From the NCBI GenBank assembly GCA_945883145.1, contig CAMCXB010000070.1:1-11587 (forward strand): DNA of 11,587 nt, read 5' to 3'. The stretch is from Bordetella parapertussis. Its GTDB lineage: Bacteria > Pseudomonadota > Gammaproteobacteria > Burkholderiales > Burkholderiaceae_D. The position numbers were made by a program, and so were the translations under genes. Every line of letters begins with the position of its first letter. Positions within the stretch are counted from its first letter, which is position 1. The notes beneath the pieces were generated by a model. The model worked only from the letters and a program-made list of their open reading frames with translations. It made no database searches and had not been told where the DNA came from. Shown here one piece after another: positions 6,785 to 11,587 of the stretch.

Positions 6785-7300
6785 ATGACTACTGCAAAAA
6801 ATCCCACCACATCTTCTGATTCCAATGGCGGCTTAACCCACTTCGATGAAGGCGGACAGGCCCATATGGTGGATGTGGGCTCCAAAGCTGAAACACATCG
6901 TATTGCCATGGCAAGTGGTGTCATCCGCATGAAACCAGAAACGCTCGCCATCATCACATCAGGTAGCGCAAAAAAAGGCGACGTGCTTGGCATTGCACGT
7001 ATCGCAGCGATCATGGCTGCCAAACGAACCAGTGATCTCATTCCCTTGTGCCATCCACTTGCCTTAACGCGCGTTGCGGTTGACTTTACAGTGAATGAAA
7101 AAGATTCGAGCATCCTCTGTCACGCTCAAGTAGAAACATTTGGTAAGACTGGCGTAGAAATGGAAGCCCTCACCTCTGTGCAAGTTGGACTACTCACAAT
7201 TTATGACATGTGCAAAGCAGTCGACCGTGGCATGGTGATGTCAGACGTCAAAGTACTAGAGAAGCACGGTGGTAAATCAGGAAGCTGGAGTGCGGCTTAG
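6785..7300 (+). CDS. moaC: Cyclic pyranopterin monophosphate synthase
   Basis: Cytosolic enzyme of molybdenum cofactor synthesis. It converts the MoaA product 3',8-cyclo-7,8-dihydro-GTP to cyclic pyranopterin monophosphate. From the ATG at 6785 it is 171 aa (E. coli MoaC is 161 aa). The family core is complete: LTHFDEGGQAHMVDVGSK at the N-terminus, SAKKGDVL with K64, LIPLCHPL with H90, GVEMEALTSVQVGLLTIYDMCKAVD with D141 and K144. These equal the E. coli residues K51, H77, D128 and K131 at a constant offset of 13. An in-frame ATG at 6728 would add a hydrophobic stretch and overlap the extended -10, so the downstream ATG is preferred. It is the last chromosomal gene before the mobile element; its 3' end appears intact. 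Confidence 0.97.
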   Translation: MTTAKNPTTSSDSNGGLTHFDEGGQAHMVDVGSKAETHRIAMASGVIRMKPETLAIITSGSAKKGDVLGIARIAAIMAAKRTSDLIPLCHPLALTRVAVDFTVNEKDSSILCHAQVETFGKTGVEMEALTSVQVGLLTIYDMCKAVDRGMVMSDVKVLEKHGGKSGSWSAA

Positions 7301-7345
7301 TAAGTACTAACTTGCAAAACACAAGAAAAGAAGAATAAAAAGCTA

Positions 7346-7364
7346 GGGCCCAATTCTGTCCCAC
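7346..7364. other. Candidate attachment or integrase-binding site
   Basis: The gap between moaC and the integrase holds a short motif. Read on the minus strand it contains TGGGACA and then TGGGCCC, 11 bp apart, and it includes the palindrome GGGCCC. Integrases that lie at the element edge often have att core or arm sites here. No second copy is available in the window, so this is a suggestion only. Confidence 0.25.
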
Positions 7365-7365
7365 T

Positions 7366-7371
7366 GAGGAG
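7366..7371 (+). promoter_or_regulatory. Ribosome binding site of the integrase gene
   Basis: GAGGAG lies 8 bp before the ATG at 7380. It is one of the strongest Shine-Dalgarno sequences in the window and fixes the start. Confidence 0.75.
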
Positions 7372-7379
7372 CAGAAAAC

Positions 7380-8369
7380 ATGGCAACACTACGCAAAAGA
7401 AAAAATGGTCACTGGCAAGCACGCGTCCGAAAAGCAAACCAAAGTATTAGCAAAACCTTCATCAATAAAGTAGATGCAGAGCGCTGGGCAAAGCAAGTCG
7501 AAGTGGATATGCAAAAAGGTAGTTATACCAACCTTGTATTAGCAGAACGAACAACGCTTGCTGAATTGATAGATAGATATATTGAAGAAATTTTACCGGC
7601 CATGCGCGGAGCATTCGAAGATAGATATCGATTAAAAGCATTACAACGCCGTACGCTTTCTAAATTAAGTATGACGGCATTAACACCCGCCAAAATCGCC
7701 GAGTTCAGAGACCAAAGATTGACTCAGGTTTCATCAGGTACAGTTATCAGAGAACTGGCATATATATCAAGCATCATCAATCAGGCACGTCGTGAATGGG
7801 GAATCAACATAGACAATCCAGTTAGACTTGTTCGTAAGCCGCAAAGTCCACAAGGTAGAAACAGAATATTAAACGAAGCCGAAAAGCTCCGCATACTGAA
7901 TGAATTGGTGCCGCGTCCGACGCGCAGGGTAAGTATGTGGATGAAACCGCTAGTTGAGTTTGCATTAGAAACTGGGATGCGCCGCGGCGAGATGCTGGCT
8001 TTGAAGTGGTCTAACCTAGATTTAATAAACCGTACTGCTTTCTTACCCCTAACAAAGAATGGCGAATCCCGAACAGTTCCGCTCTCATCAAAAGCAATAC
8101 ACATTCTTGAATCTTTACCACGTAGTATTACCGGAGAAGTATTTCCGATTAAACCTGAGGCAGTTGCTGCCGCGTTTATTAAAGCAATAAGACGGGCTAG
8201 AGTGAAAGATTTTCATTTTCATGACTTACGTCACACTGCAATTACTCAACTTGCTACTAAATTACCAAATCTTATTGAGCTTGCATCAGTGTCAGGTCAT
8301 AAGAGTCTGTCTATGCTTAAACGATACTATCACCCAACTGCAAAAGAACTTGCCAATAAATTGGGGTAA
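7380..8369 (+). CDS. Tyrosine recombinase (site-specific integrase)
   Basis: Catalyses integration and excision of the element by strand exchange between attachment sites through a 3'-phosphotyrosine link. The 329-aa protein shows the three usual parts. The basic N-terminal arm-binding region (1-50) contains the RKRKNGHWQARVRK motif. A SAM-like core-binding domain spans about 56-150. The catalytic domain spans about 160-325. The catalytic set is complete: R201 in ETGMRRGE, K226 in LTKNGESR, H281 and R284 in FHDLRHT, H307 in SGHKS and Y316 in LKRYYHP (9 residues after H307, the normal spacing). It is intact and likely active. Its position right after moaC suggests that the attachment site is in or just after the moaC 3' end. 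It reads in the same direction as moaC and the rest of the element. Confidence 0.96.
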   Translation: MATLRKRKNGHWQARVRKANQSISKTFINKVDAERWAKQVEVDMQKGSYTNLVLAERTTLAELIDRYIEEILPAMRGAFEDRYRLKALQRRTLSKLSMTALTPAKIAEFRDQRLTQVSSGTVIRELAYISSIINQARREWGINIDNPVRLVRKPQSPQGRNRILNEAEKLRILNELVPRPTRRVSMWMKPLVEFALETGMRRGEMLALKWSNLDLINRTAFLPLTKNGESRTVPLSSKAIHILESLPRSITGEVFPIKPEAVAAAFIKAIRRARVKDFHFHDLRHTAITQLATKLPNLIELASVSGHKSLSMLKRYYHPTAKELANKLG

Positions 8370-8401
8370 ATTATGAATTCTCTTATTCAAAAACATACAT
8401 C

Positions 8402-9040
8402 ATGAGCAAAGATGCTGGAATACCTGAAGGCTGGAAAAAATCTACGCCAAAACCACAGGAACCCGGAACAGATTGGGTTTCAATAGAAAGACTATTAGAT
8501 GAATATACTATCCCTGTTCTAGCGGCCGCAATAGAAAATCTTGATGTACAAACTTTCGACTCAACCGGCCGAAGAATTCTTGCCACTGATGGAGATGAAA
8601 GCGATAGCCACTCAAAAGCTTTTGCACTCAATCATTTGTCCAATAGATACTCAATGCTTCAAGATCCAGGACCAGATGATGATTTTTTTTATGAGCGGCT
8701 TGAGATTGAAGGCAGCCCATTAGATTTATTTGGCTGGCCTGAGAATGAACTTCCAGACCTAAGCTGCATAAACCCACACCATTCATCAAAAAATAAAACC
8801 GTATTAAGAAAAAAAATAACAGAGGATTGGAAAATCACAGCACAGTCGATAGCAAAGGAATATCTGTCTCGACATAATGCCAATGACCTTCATCCGAATT
8901 TAGAAAAAACATCGGAGTATGTTGCAGCAAAGATGCGCGAACTTAAAATTTACGGACCGCACAAAAACCCACTTGAACCGGGCTATATAAAACGCCACGC
9001 TCTACAAGGTGAGTTTTGGGGAAACAGGCAGTCTTACTGA
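8402..9040 (+). CDS. Unrecognised element-encoded protein, 212 aa
   Basis: I do not recognise this family. The protein is soluble, without a signal peptide or membrane helices. The first 110 residues are acidic and predicted mixed, with short motifs WVSIERLLDEYTIPVLAAAI (25-44) and DLFGWPENELPDL (108-120). The C-terminal part (about 132-205) is helical with alternating basic and acidic residues and ends with YIKRHALQGEFW. This resembles the short C-terminal helical domains seen in many phage and island proteins and could bind DNA. It lies 32 bp after the integrase, 149 bp before the primase gene, in the same direction. A regulatory or replication-accessory role is possible but unproven. No strong ribosome binding site precedes the ATG at 8402. 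Confidence 0.72.
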   Translation: MSKDAGIPEGWKKSTPKPQEPGTDWVSIERLLDEYTIPVLAAAIENLDVQTFDSTGRRILATDGDESDSHSKAFALNHLSNRYSMLQDPGPDDDFFYERLEIEGSPLDLFGWPENELPDLSCINPHHSSKNKTVLRKKITEDWKITAQSIAKEYLSRHNANDLHPNLEKTSEYVAAKMRELKIYGPHKNPLEPGYIKRHALQGEFWGNRQSY

Positions 9041-9046
9041 ATCCGT

Positions 9047-9073
9047 TTTGTGGCATTTAAAGCATTTGTGGCA
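9047..9073 (+). repeat. Two iteron-like direct repeats, TTTGTGGCA
   Basis: Exact 9-bp copies at 9047-9055 and 9065-9073, with an 18-bp period (just under two helical turns). The second copy is part of an imperfectly larger dyad, ATTTG-TGG-CAAAT (9064-9076). Spacing and position before replication genes suggest initiator or regulator binding. Confidence 0.55.
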
Positions 9074-9099
9074 AATCAATCAGTTAACTTAGATCTTAA

Positions 9100-9117
9100 A
9101 TATTTATCTATAAATAT
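9100..9117. repeat. Inverted repeat in AT-rich region
   Basis: ATATTTAT (9100-9107) and ATAAATAT (9110-9117) are perfect arms around CT. It could be an operator half-site pair or part of an unwinding region. Confidence 0.5.
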
Positions 9118-9148
9118 CAGTAATTTAGCAATAAAAAAAGTAGTTGCT

Positions 9149-9161
9149 GGCAAAAATTGCC
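9149..9161. promoter_or_regulatory. Dyad inside the candidate primase promoter
   Basis: GGCAA (9149-9153) and TTGCC (9157-9161) are perfect arms around AAA. The dyad falls between the possible -35 and -10, where a bound repressor would block RNA polymerase. Confidence 0.4.
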
Positions 9162-9189
9162 TCATATGAATTAGAGACTCCTTCAATCA

Positions 9190-9873
9190 ATGCCGAAAAG
9201 GCAGAAAGTGAGTCTCGAAATGATTAACCCACAACAAGAAATTAAAAAAATCTGGTACATCAAAGCACTTGGCCCAAAATCAGTATTAGAGCTAAGAGCG
9301 ATTAACTCATCAAGCAAACCAATCACTAAGATTTTTTCTGGTACCAGCTTTGCCTCGACCGATGCTCTGAAATTAGCTTTTGAAAATGAAGCGCTACGCT
9401 TAAATGCAGCTGGTTACAACATTTACTACGTCATGAATCCAATTAGAGAGGATTTTGTAAGTGGTTCAGCAAAAGACAATGACATTGCATACCGTGACCT
9501 TCTATTAATTGATATCGACAAGGTAGGACACAAAGGTCAATCATCAACAGATGCAGAGCTTGAGGCTGCACGTTTACTAAGCGAGCAAATTGCCGACTTT
9601 TTGAAATCAGAGGGTTGGGATAAGCCAATCAGAATGATGTCTGGAAACGGCTATCACCTCTACTACGTACTAAACGAACTTCCAAATGATGAGCCACATA
9701 AAAAACTTGTTGAAGGAACTCTTAGTGAACTAGCAGAGAAATTTAACAATAGCATAGTTGCAGTTGATACCGTGGTATTTAATGCTTCTCGAATTACTAA
9801 AGTGCCCGGAACAATCGCACGCAAAGGCGAGAATACTTCAGAGCGCCCACACCGTATGGCGGAGGTACTATGA
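9190..9873 (+). CDS. Archaeo-eukaryotic primase (AEP)-like protein
   Basis: Probably the primase of the element's own replication module. The 227-aa protein carries the AEP motif set. Motif I is DLLLIDIDKV with D108 and D110 as metal ligands. Motif II is MSGNGYHLYY with S151, G154 and H156 for nucleotide binding. D193 in AVDTVVFNASR is a likely third metal ligand. FNASRITKVPGTIARKG (198-213) follows and is typical of primase/RepB'-like and prim-pol proteins. The N-terminus (ELRAINSS and YNIYYVMNPI) also matches this group. The PriCT_2-like region that often follows in one polypeptide is here in the next gene, so the usual fusion is split. The ATG at 9190 has no clear ribosome binding site; an alternative ATG at 9220 (residue 11) has a weak purine-rich AAGTGAG 7 bp upstream. 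Its stop overlaps the helicase start. Confidence 0.85.
   Translation: MPKRQKVSLEMINPQQEIKKIWYIKALGPKSVLELRAINSSSKPITKIFSGTSFASTDALKLAFENEALRLNAAGYNIYYVMNPIREDFVSGSAKDNDIAYRDLLLIDIDKVGHKGQSSTDAELEAARLLSEQIADFLKSEGWDKPIRMMSGNGYHLYYVLNELPNDEPHKKLVEGTLSELAEKFNNSIVAVDTVVFNASRITKVPGTIARKGENTSERPHRMAEVL
9861..9866 (+). promoter_or_regulatory. Ribosome binding site of the helicase gene inside the primase 3' end
   Basis: GGAGGT is a near-perfect Shine-Dalgarno. It is 3 bp from the first ATG (9870) and 6 bp from the second (9873); the second spacing is the more usual. Both ATGs are in frame. Confidence 0.65.
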
Positions 9874-11420
9874 TGCCAGTTACACAAGAAATGCTGCATT
9901 CACTCATTCAAAAGCTTCAGTCATGTCACAAGCCTGCACCACAAGCTAGTCCGACCAACGCAATGTGCTTACCGAGTGCACCGATCAATGCTTCAATTGA
10001 CAATATCACTAAAGCTTTAATGGGCAGATTGAATTCACCAATAGAATCCTTCGCCGAATCAGAAAAACTAATTAATGCTCTATCTTTTTTGTCCAGTGAT
10101 ATTGGTTATGGTTCTGGGCGCTTTTACAATTCGGATGGCAGTCCAGAGTCAGACTATTGGTTAGCAGGTATTTGGGCAATCGCCAGCTTAAACTGGTCAT
10201 CTGGAAAAGATATTGCTCGTAATTGGTCTAAACAAAGCGCTCGGTATACTGAGGATGGTTTTGAAAATGCTTGGAAATCGTATGACTCTAATCATCCAAA
10301 TGGAATCGGCATAGGCTCTCTTTATAAAAGAGCCAAAGAATTTGGTTGGCAGATACCAGTTACAAACATCACTACTAGTTCAATCCCTCCTGATCCTAGT
10401 CGATACAAGATTTTATGGCCAGCTGATGTGTCTGCTATTGCACCGATACGGTGGCGGCTAAAGAATGTATTACCCACTACTGGATTAGCTGCTATTTTTG
10501 GCCCGAGTGGTTCTGGTAAGTCATTCTTAGCATTTGATCTTGCTGCTGCCATATCCCAAGGCAATGATTGGTTTGGTATACGAACTTATCAATCACCTAT
10601 TGTTTATGTGATGCTTGAAGGTGAAGGTGGTATTAAAACCCGTTTACAAGCACTAGAACAAGCTCATGGTCCTTTACCTGCTAAGGGTTTCGGTGTAATA
10701 GCTCAACCATTTCAAATAACAACACCCCAAGACGTTATTGACTTAAGCGAAGTCGTACCCATGGAGTCAGTAGTGTTCATAGATACCTTAAATCGAGCGG
10801 CACCGACTTCAGATGAGAACAGTAGTAAGGAGATGGGTACGATCCTAGAGGCTGCCAAAACGCTATATAAAGCCACAAATAGCTTAGTAGTTTTAGTGCA
10901 TCACACGGGCAAAGATACCAGTCGTGGTATGAGAGGTCATAGTTCCTTAGTTGCTGCTTTAGATGGTGCTATTGAAGTTAACCGTAATGACCAAAAGCGC
11001 AGTTGGACTATTGCAAAAACAAAAGATGGTGAAGATGGCAAGACAGCTAACTTCAAATTAAAACATCATGTTCTGGGACAAGATACTGATGGTGAGGATA
11101 TAACGAGTTGCTCAATAGAGCCCGACCATTCAGCTATATTTGTGAAAAAAGAACCCTCTGGTGAAAAGCAAAAAATTGCACTCAAAGCGATACAGCGCGC
11201 TCTAGCAGCGTCGAAGGATTTTGGCATTGCTAGTTCTGGTTCAAACACGCCTTGTATTACTGTGGATGAAGCAACGAATAAAGTAGCTTATGAATTAACT
11301 ACAGAGGAAAAATCTAAACGAAGGTCTCGCGCAAAAGCTTTAATTGATGGACTAATTAAGGGCGGCTATCTAGGGACGGGCCTCGATGCTTCGTATGACG
11401 GGTGGGTGTGGAAGATATGA
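9870..11420 (+). CDS. PriCT_2-like plus RepA/RecA-fold replicative helicase ATPase
   Basis: Predicted replicative helicase partner of the upstream primase, with 516 aa. Residues about 60-160 form a PriCT_2-like domain: ESEKLINALSFL, the W-rich DYWLAGIWAIASLNW, IARNWSKQS, ENAWKSYD and IGSLYKRAKEFGW, which in other proteins follows an AEP primase. Residues about 178-375 form a RecA-fold ATPase of the RSF1010 RepA/AAA_25 type. Walker A is GPSGSGKS at 211-218, E250 lies in VMLEGEGG, and Walker B is VVFID at 301-305. VHHTGKD and SRGMRGHSSL (about 343-360) carry the expected histidine and arginine-finger residues. The C-terminus (about 460-516) looks like a winged helix. The start overlaps the primase stop by 4 bp if 9870 is used, or by one base if 9873 is used, so translation is coupled. 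The gene looks intact and ends about 95 bp before an IS3 transposase gene. Confidence 0.88.
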   Translation: MMPVTQEMLHSLIQKLQSCHKPAPQASPTNAMCLPSAPINASIDNITKALMGRLNSPIESFAESEKLINALSFLSSDIGYGSGRFYNSDGSPESDYWLAGIWAIASLNWSSGKDIARNWSKQSARYTEDGFENAWKSYDSNHPNGIGIGSLYKRAKEFGWQIPVTNITTSSIPPDPSRYKILWPADVSAIAPIRWRLKNVLPTTGLAAIFGPSGSGKSFLAFDLAAAISQGNDWFGIRTYQSPIVYVMLEGEGGIKTRLQALEQAHGPLPAKGFGVIAQPFQITTPQDVIDLSEVVPMESVVFIDTLNRAAPTSDENSSKEMGTILEAAKTLYKATNSLVVLVHHTGKDTSRGMRGHSSLVAALDGAIEVNRNDQKRSWTIAKTKDGEDGKTANFKLKHHVLGQDTDGEDITSCSIEPDHSAIFVKKEPSGEKQKIALKAIQRALAASKDFGIASSGSNTPCITVDEATNKVAYELTTEEKSKRRSRAKALIDGLIKGGYLGTGLDASYDGWVWKI

Positions 11421-11500
11421 CAAAAAATCTTGACCAAAATGATCTGACTTGATTTTTAGTGCCACTTTATAAGAGAGAAATTTTGTTAATCTGTCTTAGA

Positions 11501-11506
11501 AAGGAG
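11501..11506 (+). promoter_or_regulatory. Ribosome binding site of the IS transposase orfA
   Basis: AAGGAG is 8 bp before the ATG at 11515, supporting this start for the partial gene. Confidence 0.65.
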
Positions 11507-11514
11507 TACTTCGT

Positions 11515-11587
11515 ATGCCTAAAGGTCAACGTCTTAAACCAGAACAAATCGTCACACTTCTTCGCCAAATCGATGTCCTAACCGTCA
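11515..11587 (+). CDS. IS3-family transposase OrfA, first 24 residues (cut by window edge)
   Basis: The visible peptide begins MPKGQRLKPEQIVTLLRQID and continues VLTV. R-x-K-P-E-Q/E-I-V-x-x-L-R-Q-x-x-V-L is the start of the helix-turn-helix OrfA protein of IS3-family elements, which is normally about 90-100 aa and is joined to the OrfB integrase by programmed -1 frameshifting. The gene is too short here to assign the IS subgroup or to say whether the element is intact. It is preceded by a good ribosome binding site and points away from the helicase. Confidence 0.82.
   Translation, partial: MPKGQRLKPEQIVTLLRQIDVLTV

Larger units (their letters stand above)
9041..9189. promoter_or_regulatory. 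AT-rich control region and candidate replication origin of the element
   Basis: This is the only sizeable intergenic region in the element and lies directly before the primase-helicase pair. It contains two direct TTTGTGGCA repeats 18 bp apart (9047 and 9065), a strongly AT-rich stretch (about 9091-9145), and two dyads. These features match a small iteron-type origin or a promoter with operators. A possible promoter for the primase is TTGCTG (9144-9149) and TATGAA (9165-9170), with a short 15-bp spacer. Confidence 0.4.
7301..11587. mobile_element. Integrated satellite-like or replicating integrative element, left part (right end not in window)
   Basis: A tyrosine recombinase, an unknown protein, a candidate origin region, an AEP-type primase and a RepA-like helicase stand in one orientation directly after moaC. 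Integrase plus a self-contained initiation module is the arrangement of P4-like satellites and of replicating integrative elements. No capsid, terminase, conjugation or excisionase gene is seen in the window, so its transfer mode is unknown. The left boundary is placed in the moaC-integrase gap by inference; the right boundary lies beyond the window. Confidence 0.7.
11440..11587 (+). mobile_element. IS3-family insertion sequence, left end only (boundary uncertain)
   Basis: A transposase OrfA start is visible at the right edge, so the left end of an insertion sequence must lie after the helicase stop at 11420. IS3-family ends begin with TG; TGATCTGAC at 11440, 75 bp before OrfA, is the best candidate. 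The other end and the target duplication are outside the window, so the exact boundary is not proven. Confidence 0.4.

Noticed and set aside
7301..7330. Possible terminator hairpin after moaC (TTAGT/ACTAA and CTTG/CAAG arms)
   Set aside because: Stems are only 4-5 bp and AT-rich, with no U-run; not enough to call.
7781..8104. Minus-strand 107-aa open frame within the integrase gene
   Set aside because: The integrase frame contains the full catalytic set; the antisense frame has no support.
9041..9189. CRISPR-like array from the TTTGTGGCA repeats
   Set aside because: Only two 9-bp units with a 9-bp gap, no cas genes, far too short for a CRISPR repeat-spacer unit.
10322..10564. Minus-strand 80-aa open frame opposite the helicase Walker A region
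   Set aside because: Antisense to a conserved ATPase motif; long antisense frames are expected by codon bias.
11423..11457. AAAAATC/GATTTTT inverted repeat after the helicase stop as a terminator
   Set aside because: The 21-nt loop and AT-only 7-bp stem make it weak, and it overlaps the likely insertion-sequence boundary.

Overview
The window looks like a piece of a betaproteobacterial (probably Burkholderiales) chromosome carrying the left part of an integrated mobile element. This placement is an inference from gene content (pgk, AzlCD, ilvE plus a small zf-CHCC protein, a YheT-type hydrolase, a periplasmic M48 protease beside moaC) and from protein character. No similarity search was possible.

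Chromosomal part (1 to about 7300). At the left edge is the N-terminal part of phosphoglycerate kinase on the minus strand. Next, also on minus, is the translationally coupled azlC-azlD pair, a branched-chain amino acid exporter. Divergent from azlC is a plus-strand run: ilvE (branched-chain aminotransferase), a 63-aa CHCC zinc-finger protein, an NTF2/SnoaL-fold protein, a YheT-type alpha/beta hydrolase and a conserved protein of unknown function. Gaps of 10-50 bp suggest one transcription unit. This run converges on a minus-strand BepA-like M48 metalloprotease with a signal peptide and C-terminal TPR-like helices. That gene is divergent from moaC (molybdenum cofactor synthesis). The ilvE-azlCD pairing links synthesis and export of branched-chain amino acids.

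Mobile part (about 7301 to the right edge). A tyrosine recombinase gene starts 79 bp after moaC. It is followed by an unrecognised 212-aa protein and then a 149-bp AT-rich intergenic region with iteron-like direct repeats and two dyads. Next come an archaeo-eukaryotic primase (AEP)-like protein and a PriCT_2-like plus RepA-like hexameric helicase/ATPase, translationally coupled. Integrase plus autonomous primase-helicase resembles P4-like satellites and replicating integrative elements. The rest of the element, including any cargo and the right attachment site, lies outside the window. Immediately after the helicase gene comes the start of an IS3-family insertion sequence, cut by the window edge.

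No rRNA, tRNA or CRISPR array was found. No gene-free stretch exceeds about 150 bp. The most interesting part is the primase-helicase module with its candidate origin and the unknown 212-aa companion. The components match known families, so this looks like a poorly described satellite-type element rather than a wholly new system.
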